The position numbers and the translations under genes are program-made. Below are positions 35,660-44,215 of a stretch of DNA of 64,000 bases, piece after piece. Under the pieces are notes generated by a model. That model had not been told where the DNA came from. It saw only the letters and a list, made by a program, of their open reading frames with translations, and made no database searches. The stretch is taken from contig JAQWGQ010000001.1 in assembly GCA_029238125.1 (NCBI GenBank), positions 1 through 64,000 of the forward strand, given 5' to 3'. Positions within the stretch are counted from its first letter, which is position 1. Each line of letters begins with the position of its first letter. The stretch is from Flavobacteriaceae bacterium. Lineage in GTDB: Bacteria > Bacteroidota > Bacteroidia > Flavobacteriales > Flavobacteriaceae.

Positions 35660-36274
35660 TTGAAACGTCTCTTTTCCTCTCTTTTTGGAGGGTCTTCAAA
35701 AACTGAAAAACAAGAAGACACAGTCCGCAGTAAATACATGCCTGCTGAGGAGACGCCTATCGAAGAAGCTTTTACTTTGAAGTTCACTGAACAAGGTGGA
35801 AAGTTTATTTATTGCGAAGACAAAAAAGAATCCGTCAACATATTTAAAAATATCCTAGCCGAAAATGGATGGAATGATTGTGAAATGCTTTGTTTTCGAC
35901 CCAAATTGCAAGAGCGGTATATCAGGCCATCCATTACCCCGACCAAAACGAATTTAAATGCTCGTTTCTTTTTGACAGATTGTGAATTTTTGGTTGCACA
36001 TGATGGCAGTATTATCATTTGTGCCGAGCAAATTGCCAATCATAAATTGATTGACCTGCCAGAAAATTTTGTGATTGTTGCTGGGACACAACAACTTACA
36101 GATACCTTGAGCGAAGGCCTGAAAGGAATCAAACACAAATACAAAAAAAATATCCCGATTAATATCACCTCTATTAAGCACTTTAAGAAAAACATTACAG
36201 AAGGTGATGACACCTTTTTAACCTATGGGTTACCAATAAAGCATGTATACCTGATTCTTATAGAAGATTTTTAA
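35660..36274 (+). CDS. LUD-domain protein (LutC/YkgG-like)
   Basis: Protein of 204 residues starting at a TTG codon (35660; MKRLFSSLFGG) since no ATG fits; a TATCTTTA box lies about 20 bases upstream. The C-terminal half (FFLTDCEFLVAHDGSIIICA, then NFVIVAGTQQLTDTL) matches the LUD domain of LutC-type lactate-utilisation proteins. The lutA/lutB partners are absent, and flavobacteria carry this gene between ftsH and cdsA, so its true role is unclear. Overlaps cdsA by one base. Confidence 0.8.
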   Translation: MKRLFSSLFGGSSKTEKQEDTVRSKYMPAEETPIEEAFTLKFTEQGGKFIYCEDKKESVNIFKNILAENGWNDCEMLCFRPKLQERYIRPSITPTKTNLNARFFLTDCEFLVAHDGSIIICAEQIANHKLIDLPENFVIVAGTQQLTDTLSEGLKGIKHKYKKNIPINITSIKHFKKNITEGDDTFLTYGLPIKHVYLILIEDF

Positions 36275-37077
36275 TGCATAATTTCATCGAACGATCACTT
36301 GTCGGCCTTACCTATGCTGCTGTTTGGGCGCTCAGCTTGGTGTATAGCCCGAACTTGGGATATCCGATTCTTTTATTTGTTATCGCTTTTATTGCAGCAT
36401 TTGAAATGTTAAAACTCTATCAAATCCGATCATTAGCCCTCACCGCCCTACTGTGCTTTGGCACGGCAAGTCTATTGGTTTTTAATGCGCCACTGCTGCA
36501 AATTGCCATCTTATCGTTTGTCAGTCAAATGGGATTGGCAATCCTGCTGTTTAGGCGGAAGACGATACAAGCACACCCCCTACTGGCCAGTCTGTTATGC
36601 ATTGTGCATTTGCTATTTCCACTGTTGGTGATTAGCGAAGTCTCTGTCGTGGAATCGCCTATTTTCACAATCGAGCTCACATTTGGACTTTTGTTTTTTA
36701 TCTGGGGAGCCGATGCAGTGGCCTATAGCTTTGGAACTCTTTTTGGGAAAACACCTCTTTTTCGAGTTGTATCGCCAAAAAAATCGATTGAAGGCGCCCT
36801 TGCAGCAATTCTTTTTAGTCCAGTGATTGCTTTGGTAAATCATCAGATTTTTCCAAATTATGCTTTTTCTTTTTGGCTATTGATGGGGATTGTCATCAGC
36901 ATAACCTCAATTGTTGGTGATCTGGTACAGAGTCAAAGCAAACGCACTGCTGGAGTAAAAGACAGTGGCACCATATTGTTGGGTCATGGAGGCGTATATG
37001 ATCGGATCGATAGTCTGGTTTTTACGGTCCCTTTTGTGTATTTCTATTTATTGTTGTTTAGTTGCTATGTTTCATAA
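36274..37077 (+). CDS. cdsA: Phosphatidate cytidylyltransferase
   Basis: Makes CDP-diacylglycerol, the branch point of phospholipid synthesis. The 267-residue protein has about seven to eight membrane spans and the C-terminal signature SIVGDLVQSQSKRTAGVKDS followed by GHGGVYDRID. It overlaps psd by 11 bases, so head-group activation and decarboxylation are co-expressed. Confidence 0.95.
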   Translation: MHNFIERSLVGLTYAAVWALSLVYSPNLGYPILLFVIAFIAAFEMLKLYQIRSLALTALLCFGTASLLVFNAPLLQIAILSFVSQMGLAILLFRRKTIQAHPLLASLLCIVHLLFPLLVISEVSVVESPIFTIELTFGLLFFIWGADAVAYSFGTLFGKTPLFRVVSPKKSIEGALAAILFSPVIALVNHQIFPNYAFSFWLLMGIVISITSIVGDLVQSQSKRTAGVKDSGTILLGHGGVYDRIDSLVFTVPFVYFYLLLFSCYVS

Positions 37078-37717
37078 AGAAGGGTTTCGAATCATTACCG
37101 TTACATTTATAGCTGTTGTCGCAGTTATAATCTCTGCAGATCTCTACATTTCTTCGATTTGGATATCAAAAGGAATCCAAATTGTGGCTTTGGTATTTCT
37201 TATTTTGGTGCTTCAATTTTTTCGAAATCCCAAAAGAATAGCCCTTGAGAGTGAAACCCAAATTATTGCACCAGCTGACGGGAAAATTGTGATCATTAAA
37301 GAAGTCGAAGAACCAGAGTATTTTCAAGACAAACGACTTCAAGTTTCGATTTTTATGTCTCCACTCAATGTACATGTCACACGATATCCAGCGACTGGTG
37401 AGATCAAATTTAGCAAATATCACCCCGGTAAGTATTTGGTGGCTTGGCATCCAAAATCATCCGAATTAAATGAGAGAACGACGATTGTTATTGACCATCC
37501 AACCTATGGCTCCATACTCTATCGGCAAATCGCTGGAGCTGTAGCACGACGGATCGTAAATTATGCGAAAGTTGGTGACAAGGCCATTCAAGGTCACGAT
37601 GCTGGCTTTATCAAATTTGGCTCTCGAATTGACCTTTTTCTACCACTAGGCACGCCACTAAGCGTTGGATTGAATGACCGTGTAAAAGGGGGGCTAACCA
37701 TAATCAGTAAGTTATGA
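37067..37717 (+). CDS. psd: Phosphatidylserine decarboxylase (short type)
   Basis: Produces phosphatidylethanolamine. The ATG at 37067 gives 216 residues (MFHKEGFRIITV); an N-terminal hydrophobic segment anchors it. Self-cleavage creating the pyruvoyl group is expected at the Gly-Ser of KFGSRIDLFLP. FRNPKR, IIAPADGKIV and STFMSPLNVHVTR-like IFMSPLNVHVTRYP are also present. This is the short archaeal-like Psd common in Bacteroidota. Overlaps the next gene by 4 bases. Confidence 0.95.
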   Translation: MFHKEGFRIITVTFIAVVAVIISADLYISSIWISKGIQIVALVFLILVLQFFRNPKRIALESETQIIAPADGKIVIIKEVEEPEYFQDKRLQVSIFMSPLNVHVTRYPATGEIKFSKYHPGKYLVAWHPKSSELNERTTIVIDHPTYGSILYRQIAGAVARRIVNYAKVGDKAIQGHDAGFIKFGSRIDLFLPLGTPLSVGLNDRVKGGLTIISKL

Positions 37718-37980
37718 ATTATGCCGTCGTTGACAAGACTACGTTTGATGAATCCGTGGAGTGGGTGAACGAAAATTTTAACAAAATCCCCAAGGATGAT
37801 TTATTGCGCCTTTATGCCTATTATAAAATTGCAAATGGAGTGCGACATGAGTCGAATAACAAACAACCCATTGTGAAAGCGTTTAAAGCAAATGCCATTA
37901 TGCAGGTGTCGAATTTATCGATTGACATAGCGCAAGACCGTTACAGTGCTTTAGTTGAGAAATTAAAACATATGGTTTAG
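37714..37980 (+). CDS. Acyl-CoA-binding protein
   Basis: Small four-helix protein of 88 residues. LLRLYAYYKIANG matches the ACBP motif LxLYxxYKQAxxG, and PIVKAFKANAIM stands where ACBPs have the W.AW..L helix, although tryptophans are missing. It probably binds long-chain acyl-CoA esters. It is translated with psd (4-base overlap) and meets valS tail to tail with a 4-base overlap, linking it to phospholipid synthesis. Confidence 0.75.
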   Translation: MNYAVVDKTTFDESVEWVNENFNKIPKDDLLRLYAYYKIANGVRHESNNKQPIVKAFKANAIMQVSNLSIDIAQDRYSALVEKLKHMV

Positions 37981-40601
37981 CCCTGCAATTGGGCAATTTG
38001 ATGTTCGATATGCTTGATTTTTTCTAGGGCGTCTTTCTCTTTTTTTCTTTCAATTTCAACAACCTGAGTAGGCGCATGATCCACAAAACGCGTATTGCTT
38101 AATTTTTTTTGGACCCCAGCTAAAAATACTTTTTGATAATTCAAGTCTTGATTGAGTTTGGCAAGCTCTTCCTCTGGGTTTTCGACAGAAAATGGAAGGT
38201 AATAGACAGCAGTCCCAACTCGAAATGAGAGTACTTGGTCGGGTAAATCATTGACCAATTCACAGGTTTCGACATTTGCCAGCTTCGAAATCACCGCTTT
38301 GTAATAATCCATCTGGGAAGAGGTCTCGAGCAATTGCATGGGAACTTTCATGGAGATATTTTTCTGTTTCCGAATTGCACGAATAGAAGTCACCATTTCC
38401 ATGGTGTGTGAGAATATCGAAAGAACCGCTTTATCGATTTTTGTTTCTGTTGGCCATGAGGATACAACAAGGGCCTCCGTTTTTGTCCGTTTTGCGATAT
38501 CATGCCAAAGTTCCTCACTCAAAAACGGCATGAACGGATGGAGTAATCGTAAATTATTTTCAAAAATCTGAATCACTTCAGCATGGGTTTGCGCGTCAAT
38601 TGGACTGCCGTAGGCAGGTTTAATCAACTCCAACAACCAGGAGCAAAAGTCATCCCATACCAGTTTGTAAATACACATTAGGGCATCAGAAATCCTGTAT
38701 TTTGTAAAGTGATCATTGACCAAAGTGAGCTCGTTTTGAAATTTACTCTTATACCATTCCAAACTCTGTTTGGCAGTTTGGTCTTGCGGTATGGAATCAT
38801 CAATATCCCAACTTTGAATCAAGCGATGTGCATTCCAAATTTTGTTGGCGAAATTCTTTCCTTGTTGGCAAAGCGCTTCGTCGAAAAGCAAATCATTTCC
38901 AGCTGCTGAACTCAATAGTAAGCCAACGCGAACGCTATCCGCACCATATTTTTCGATGAGCCCCAGTGCATCAGGGGAATTGCCCAACTGCTTGGACATC
39001 TTTCGGCCCTGGCTGTCTCGAACCAGACCCGTCAGGTATACGTTTTGAAAAGGTTGTTGATTGCGAAAGGTATAGCCCGACATGATCATTCGAGCAACCC
39101 AGAAAAATAAAATATCAGGTCCCGTGACAAGATCTTGTGTGGGATAATAATATTGAATTTCATCGTTTTCAGGGAATCGAATTCCATCGAAGACAGAGAT
39201 GGGCCATAGCCAAGACGAAAACCAAGTATCGAGCACATCTGAATCCTGCGTTAGATCTGCTGCGTTGAGAGAAGGGTTTTTGGTTTTTTCACGTGCTTTC
39301 TCCAAGGCCTCTTCGGGGGTCAAGGCAACCACAAAGTCTTGTTTACCCGTTCCGTAAAAATAGGCGGGGATTTGCTGACCCCACCACAACTGACGAGAGA
39401 TATTCCAATCGCGAATGTTATTCATCCAATGGCGATAGGAGTTCATGAATTTTTTGGGAAACAATTGAACTGTTCCGTTTTCAACTGCAGTCAGCGCTGG
39501 TTTGGCCAAATCCTCCATTTTCAAAAACCATTGATCGGAGAGTTTAGGTTCTACAACTGCCTTGGTTCTTTCAGATAGGCCAACTTTGTGCGTGTGCGGC
39601 TTGGTTTGTAATAGCATTTTTGAGGACTTGAGCTGCTGAACAATCAGTTTTCGAACTTCAAATCGGTCTTTGCCTTCAAAGTGTAAACCTTCTGCATTAA
39701 GCGTTCCGTCGGGATTAAAAATATCAACAAACCCCAGCTTGTGTTTGTCCCCCAATGCCTTATCGTTTTCATCGTGAGCAGGGGTTACCTTTAAGCAGCC
39801 AGTACCAAATTCCATATCCACATAGCTGTCTGTGATAATCGGCACTTCTCGGTTGACAATCGGGACCACAACTTTTTTGCCATGCAGATGAGTAAAGCGT
39901 TCGTCTTCGGGATGAACGGCTACAGCCGTGTCCCCCATCAGCGTTTCCGGGCGAGTCGTGGCAATGGTAACCGTCTCCTCGCTATCGACCACTCGATAAG
40001 CTATATGGTATAAATTGCCTTGCTTTTCTTCATAAATTACTTCTTCATCAGAAAGGGTGGTTTGGGCTTCTGGATCCCAATTCACCATTCGGAATCCACG
40101 GTAGATCAAACCACGATGAAAAAGGTCGACAAAAACCCGAAGAACAGATTCGGTCATGGGCTCGTCAAGAGTGAATTTGGTGCGATCCCAATCGCAAGAA
40201 CATCCCAGTTTTTTCAGCTGCTCCAAAATAATCCCGCCATGTTCATCGGTCCATTCCCAAGCATGCTTGAGAAATTCCTCCCGAGTCAAATCTTCTTTTT
40301 TCACACCCTGATCTGCTAATTTCTGAACCACTTTTGCTTCAGTAGCAATAGACGCATGGTCAGTTCCAGGAACCCAACAGGCATTCATACCAAGCATGCG
40401 CGCACGACGTATAAGCACATCTTGCAACGTATTATTCATCATATGCCCCATATGCAAAACGCCTGTTACATTGGGCGGAGGAATCACAATTGTGTAGGGC
40501 TTACGAGAATCGGGTTCGGAATGAAAATACTGGTTTGCTAGCCAATAAGCATACCACTTTTCAGCAATTTGATTGGAATTGAATGTGTTGGGAGAACCCA
40601 T
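37977..40601 (-). CDS. valS: Valine--tRNA ligase
   Basis: Class Ia aminoacyl-tRNA synthetase. The ATG at 40601 (MGSPNTFNSNQIAEKWYAYW) gives 874 residues; a TTG ten codons upstream would start inside the TACTTTTG promoter box and is rejected. HIGH-type motif PPPNVTGVLHMGHMMNNTLQ, KMSKS-type GRKMSKQLGNSPD, the editing CP1 domain (TTRPETLMGDTAVAVHPED) and the C-terminal coiled coil (LAKLNQDLNYQKVFLAGVQK) are all present. Confidence 0.97.
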   Translation of the reverse strand: MGSPNTFNSNQIAEKWYAYWLANQYFHSEPDSRKPYTIVIPPPNVTGVLHMGHMMNNTLQDVLIRRARMLGMNACWVPGTDHASIATEAKVVQKLADQGVKKEDLTREEFLKHAWEWTDEHGGIILEQLKKLGCSCDWDRTKFTLDEPMTESVLRVFVDLFHRGLIYRGFRMVNWDPEAQTTLSDEEVIYEEKQGNLYHIAYRVVDSEETVTIATTRPETLMGDTAVAVHPEDERFTHLHGKKVVVPIVNREVPIITDSYVDMEFGTGCLKVTPAHDENDKALGDKHKLGFVDIFNPDGTLNAEGLHFEGKDRFEVRKLIVQQLKSSKMLLQTKPHTHKVGLSERTKAVVEPKLSDQWFLKMEDLAKPALTAVENGTVQLFPKKFMNSYRHWMNNIRDWNISRQLWWGQQIPAYFYGTGKQDFVVALTPEEALEKAREKTKNPSLNAADLTQDSDVLDTWFSSWLWPISVFDGIRFPENDEIQYYYPTQDLVTGPDILFFWVARMIMSGYTFRNQQPFQNVYLTGLVRDSQGRKMSKQLGNSPDALGLIEKYGADSVRVGLLLSSAAGNDLLFDEALCQQGKNFANKIWNAHRLIQSWDIDDSIPQDQTAKQSLEWYKSKFQNELTLVNDHFTKYRISDALMCIYKLVWDDFCSWLLELIKPAYGSPIDAQTHAEVIQIFENNLRLLHPFMPFLSEELWHDIAKRTKTEALVVSSWPTETKIDKAVLSIFSHTMEMVTSIRAIRKQKNISMKVPMQLLETSSQMDYYKAVISKLANVETCELVNDLPDQVLSFRVGTAVYYLPFSVENPEEELAKLNQDLNYQKVFLAGVQKKLSNTRFVDHAPTQVVEIERKKEKDALEKIKHIEHQIAQLQG

Positions 40602-40712
40602 GAAAAGGTGTGTTATCTTATTGAGTGACAAAAGTAGCTAAGAACAATTGATAAAAAAAGCTATTGATAATCTGAAATAGATTTTTGTATCTTTAACCAA
40701 AAGAAATAAACC

Positions 40713-41099
40713 ATGAAATTCATCAATTTTTTTATTGCAATTCTATTGTGTTTTTCCTATTCCAATGGATTAGCGCAAGCTGAAATTACTTTCGAGTCGG
40801 AAGTGGTTGATTATGGCACAATCGAAAAAGGAGATGATGGGGTTCGTAAATTCAAATTCACCAACACGGGCTCATCCCCTTTATTTATTACACAGGTTCG
40901 ATCGTCCTGTGGTTGTACAATTCCCAAAAAACCTACTGATTCCATCATGCCTGGAGCTGAAGAAGTGATTGAAGTAAAATACGACACCAATCGAGTCGGT
41001 CCAATTCGCAAAACCATCACGGTTAGTTCCAACGCTGTAACGCCAGTGGTGGCCTTGCAAATCAAGGGTACGGTCGAGGAACCAGAGGAAGAAGAATAG
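40713..41099 (+). CDS. DUF1573 secreted protein
   Basis: Protein of 128 residues with a signal peptide (MKFINFFIAILLCFSYSNGL) and one immunoglobulin-like DUF1573 domain: EVVDYGTIEKGDDGVRKFKF, TQVRSSCGCTIPKKPTDSI with the paired cysteines, and EVKYDTNRVGPIRKTITV. The family is very common in Bacteroidota, function unknown. An acidic tail (EEPEEEE) ends the protein. Confidence 0.92.
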   Translation: MKFINFFIAILLCFSYSNGLAQAEITFESEVVDYGTIEKGDDGVRKFKFTNTGSSPLFITQVRSSCGCTIPKKPTDSIMPGAEEVIEVKYDTNRVGPIRKTITVSSNAVTPVVALQIKGTVEEPEEEE

Positions 41100-41175
41100 C
41101 TTTATCATCGCTTTTCTGCTTTGCATCCCCATCGATTCGGGCTAAATTTTGCATCTTTGTTGTCAAAATTCACAG

Positions 41176-42390
41176 ATGCCTAAAATTTCGTTGAAAGGGA
41201 TGAATCTCCCTACCTCGCCCATTCGAAAATTATCGAAACATGCCGAGGAAGCCAAAGCGAAAGGAATTGAGGTAATCCACCTCAACATTGGGCAACCTGA
41301 CATTCAAACACCCTCTAAAGCTTTAGATGCGATCAAGTCGTTTGACCAAAAGGTATTGGCCTATGGCCCATCTGAGGGGTCTTTGGCATATCGTCAGAAA
41401 ATGTGCGCCTACTATGCCAAGCACAATATCATGGTTCAACCAGAGGATATTTTGGTGACAACAGGTGCAAGCGAGGCCATTATCATGACTTTGGATTGCA
41501 TTACCAATGAGGGTGATGAGCTCATTATTCCAGAGCCCTTTTATGCCAATTATGACACTTTTGCAGCTGCTTGTGGTGTCAAAGTTGTGCCTGTATCATC
41601 CACCATTGACACTAATTTTTCGTTGCCATCAATCGATGAAATTGAAGAAAAAATTAATGCCAAAACAAGGGCAATTTTTATTTGCAATCCAAACAATCCA
41701 ACTGGGTATGTGTATACCCATAAAGAGCTCAATGATCTGGCTGATCTTGTTAAAAAACACGATATCTTTTTGATTGTCGATGAGGTCTATCGCGAGTTTG
41801 TTTATGATGGGGCAATCCACCATTCGGCACTCACGATCCCAGGACTTGAAGAGCATACGATCCTCGTTGACTCCATGTCAAAGCGTTACAGTATGTGTGG
41901 CGCAAGAATCGGGTGTTTGGTTTCCAAAAACAAAGCTGTTATGGAAGCTGCACTTAAGTTTGCGCAATCTCGTTTATCTCCCCCGACTTTAGGCCTTCAT
42001 GCCTCTGAAGCTGCCATGGATGAGCCACTTCATTATATTCAAAATGTTACAGCCACCTACCTCGATCGAAGAAACACATTGGTTCAAGCCCTAAAACAAG
42101 TGCCAGGAATTACTGTCAGCGTTCCACGCGGCGCGTTTTACTGCTTGGTACAACTCCCTGTTGAGGATACAGATGAGTTTGCAAAATGGTTGTTGACTTC
42201 CTACAACCACAACGGAAAAACAGTCATGGTAGCCCCCGCATCAGGATTTTATGGCGATCGTCACCTTGGTAAATCTTTGATTCGAATTGCTTTTGTACTC
42301 GACAAACAAAAGCTCAAAGAAAGTGCCCTTATCCTTGAGAGTGCCTTGCATGCCTATCCACATACCCTGACATCAAAATTGAGCCAATGA
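41176..42390 (+). CDS. Class I pyridoxal-phosphate aminotransferase (aspartate aminotransferase type)
   Basis: The ATG at 41176 (MPKISLKGMNLPTSPIRKL) gives 404 residues; a TTG-start extension is rejected. Fold type I features: HLNIGQPDIQTPSKALDA, TGASEAIIMTLDC, FICNPNNPTGYVYT, VDEVYREFVYDG and the PLP lysine in VDSMSKRYSMCGARIG. The exact amino donor is uncertain; aspartate is the best guess. Overlaps murB by 4 bases. Confidence 0.92.
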   Translation: MPKISLKGMNLPTSPIRKLSKHAEEAKAKGIEVIHLNIGQPDIQTPSKALDAIKSFDQKVLAYGPSEGSLAYRQKMCAYYAKHNIMVQPEDILVTTGASEAIIMTLDCITNEGDELIIPEPFYANYDTFAAACGVKVVPVSSTIDTNFSLPSIDEIEEKINAKTRAIFICNPNNPTGYVYTHKELNDLADLVKKHDIFLIVDEVYREFVYDGAIHHSALTIPGLEEHTILVDSMSKRYSMCGARIGCLVSKNKAVMEAALKFAQSRLSPPTLGLHASEAAMDEPLHYIQNVTATYLDRRNTLVQALKQVPGITVSVPRGAFYCLVQLPVEDTDEFAKWLLTSYNHNGKTVMVAPASGFYGDRHLGKSLIRIAFVLDKQKLKESALILESALHAYPHTLTSKLSQ

Positions 42391-43400
42391 TCGAACAAGG
42401 GGTTTCACTCAAAACCTATAACAGTTTTGGAGTAGCCGCAGAAGCTGCCTTATTTGCCGTTGCAAAAAACATTGAAGACTTACAATCCATACTCACAGAT
42501 AAGCGTTTTGCCTCTGCTTGGATTTTAGGTGGTGGCAGTAATACATTGTTTTGCGAGAACCCAAAACCTCCAATCATTCAACTTGCAATATCTGGAATCG
42601 AAATCACTGAAGAACAAGGGGATGAGGTCGTCATCAAGGCAGGCGCAGGAGTAAACTGGCATGAATTGGTAATGTGGTCACTTGAAAAGGGGTTTGGCGG
42701 ACTTGAAAATCTGGCTTTAATTCCAGGAAATGTTGGCGCAGCTCCAATTCAAAATATTGGTGCTTATGGTGTTGAGTTGCAAGATGTTTTTGAATCCTGT
42801 ACGCTGGTCAACAGAAACGATCAAAGTGTAGAAACTTATGACAAGGTGGCTTGTCAGTTTGGGTATAGAGACTCTATTTTCAAACGTGAATTAAAACACA
42901 AAGCGGTGATTACAGATATCAGCTTACGACTAAAAAAAGAGAATTATCGGCTTAACACTTCATATGGAGTCATTGCGAAGTTGTTGGTGTCCAAAGGAAT
43001 TAGCACGCCAAGCCCAAAAGAGATTGCAGATGTTGTCATCGATATCCGAACAACAAAGTTGCCTGACCCCAAACAGCTGGGCAATGCTGGAAGCTTTTTT
43101 AAAAACCCGATTGTGGATTACAATCAGTTTGAGCAACTCAAATCGTCATTTCCTGACATTCCGCATTACGCCCAACCAAATCAGAAGTATAAAATTCCTG
43201 CTGCTTGGCTCATCGAGCAAGTCGGATTGAAAGGAACTCGAAAGGGGGATGTGGGCACACATAAACATCATGCGCTTGTATTGGTGAATTTTGGCAATGC
43301 CAGTGGACATGACATCAAGCACTTTAGCGAGATGGTTCAGCAGGCGGTTGAAGAGCGTTTTGACATTCTCTTACAACCCGAAGTCAACTTCTGTTGTTAA
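42387..43400 (+). CDS. murB: UDP-N-acetylenolpyruvoylglucosamine reductase
   Basis: FAD/NADPH reductase completing UDP-MurNAc. The 337-residue length and the sequence fit the E. coli-like type I MurB. FAD domain: LKTYNSFGVAAEA, ILGGGSNTLF, GGLENLALIPGNVGAAPIQN, GAYGVELQDVF. Substrate domain: QLGNAGSFFKNPIV with the catalytic serine, and PAAWLIEQVG. It is complete and shares an operon with the aminotransferase. Confidence 0.96.
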   Translation: MIEQGVSLKTYNSFGVAAEAALFAVAKNIEDLQSILTDKRFASAWILGGGSNTLFCENPKPPIIQLAISGIEITEEQGDEVVIKAGAGVNWHELVMWSLEKGFGGLENLALIPGNVGAAPIQNIGAYGVELQDVFESCTLVNRNDQSVETYDKVACQFGYRDSIFKRELKHKAVITDISLRLKKENYRLNTSYGVIAKLLVSKGISTPSPKEIADVVIDIRTTKLPDPKQLGNAGSFFKNPIVDYNQFEQLKSSFPDIPHYAQPNQKYKIPAAWLIEQVGLKGTRKGDVGTHKHHALVLVNFGNASGHDIKHFSEMVQQAVEERFDILLQPEVNFCC

Positions 43401-43403
43401 TCG

Positions 43404-43411
43404 TATCTTTG
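43404..43411 (+). promoter_or_regulatory. -7 box 4 bases before the gene at 43416
   Basis: TATCTTTG-tctt-ATG right behind murB. Leaderless mRNA is implied. Confidence 0.5.
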
Positions 43412-43415
43412 TCTT

Positions 43416-43625
43416 ATGAAACTCTTTTTTCTTAGTGTTATACTCATCGGACTTGCATTTGCGGGAATTGCCATTAAAATTTGGGCAAAAAAAGATGGAG
43501 AGTTTGCAGGAACTTGCGCGAGTCAAAGTCCGTTTTTGAATAAAGATGGTGAGCCCTGTGGATTATGTGGCAAAATGCCCGAGCAGCAAACAGATTGCGA
43601 CTTACCACATCCACAGCACAACTAA
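43416..43625 (+). CDS. Small membrane or secreted protein with conserved cysteines
   Basis: Protein of 69 residues: an N-terminal hydrophobic helix (residues 1-23), then KKDGEFAGTCASQSPFLNKD and CGLCGKMPEQQTDC. Four to five cysteines in CAS..P...DG..CG.CGK.P...C spacing are conserved in a small flavobacterial family usually called membrane or secreted protein; function unknown. The spacing resembles a metal or disulfide site outside the cytoplasm. Confidence 0.75.
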   Translation: MKLFFLSVILIGLAFAGIAIKIWAKKDGEFAGTCASQSPFLNKDGEPCGLCGKMPEQQTDCDLPHPQHN

Positions 43626-43657
43626 AGATCCATTTAGATTTCTTATTTTTAGCAACT

Positions 43658-44215
43658 GTGAAAAACCAAGAACAAACGATTCCTGATCTTGTTCATGCTG
43701 CAAAGCATGAAGACCAACATGCCTTTCGTCAGTTGTTGGATCTGCATTGGAATGAGTTATATGGGTTTATGATTAAGCGAACAGAAAATGAAAACGATGC
43801 TGAAGACCTATGTCTTCAGGCCTTTTCAAAAGCGTTTGATAAAATCGAAACCTATAATGCTGATTATACGTTTTCGACATGGCTCACTTCAATCGCTAAA
43901 AACTTGCATGTCGATTTGATCCGAAAGGAAAAAACACGTCTACACCAATCGACAGATGTTGACGAGTTGGGTCGAGACGTAATTGATAAAACTTTGGGCC
44001 CCGAAGATCAACTGATACGATCTCAAAACCTAGACAAGCTTCTACAACAAATTCGATCGCTCAAGCCCATTTATCGGGACGTTATTCAACTGCGTTTTTT
44101 TCAGGAACTCAGCCATAAAGAAATGGCAACACAACTCGGACTATCGCTAAGCAATGTAAAGGTCCGCCTGCTTCGTGCCAAAAAGTTGTTGGCTGAAATC
44201 ATCAACGATAAATGA
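43658..44215 (+). CDS. ECF-type sigma-70 family RNA polymerase sigma factor
   Basis: Sigma factor of 185 residues starting at GTG 43658 (VKNQEQTIPDLVHAAKHEDQ); the open frame runs further upstream but overlaps the preceding gene. A TATTTTTA box lies six bases before the GTG. Region 2: YGFMIKRTENENDAEDLCLQ and FSTWLTSIAKNLHVDLIRKE. Region 4: PIYRDVIQLRFFQELSHKEM and GLSLSNVKVRLLRAKKLL. No anti-sigma gene is adjacent; instead a transporter overlaps its stop codon by 4 bases. Confidence 0.9.
   Translation: MKNQEQTIPDLVHAAKHEDQHAFRQLLDLHWNELYGFMIKRTENENDAEDLCLQAFSKAFDKIETYNADYTFSTWLTSIAKNLHVDLIRKEKTRLHQSTDVDELGRDVIDKTLGPEDQLIRSQNLDKLLQQIRSLKPIYRDVIQLRFFQELSHKEMATQLGLSLSNVKVRLLRAKKLLAEIINDK

Noticed and set aside
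40602..40631. N-terminal extension of ValS from a TTG codon
   Set aside because: The TTG is part of the TACTTTTG promoter box, so it would lie at or before the transcription start; the ATG at 40601 fits the family.
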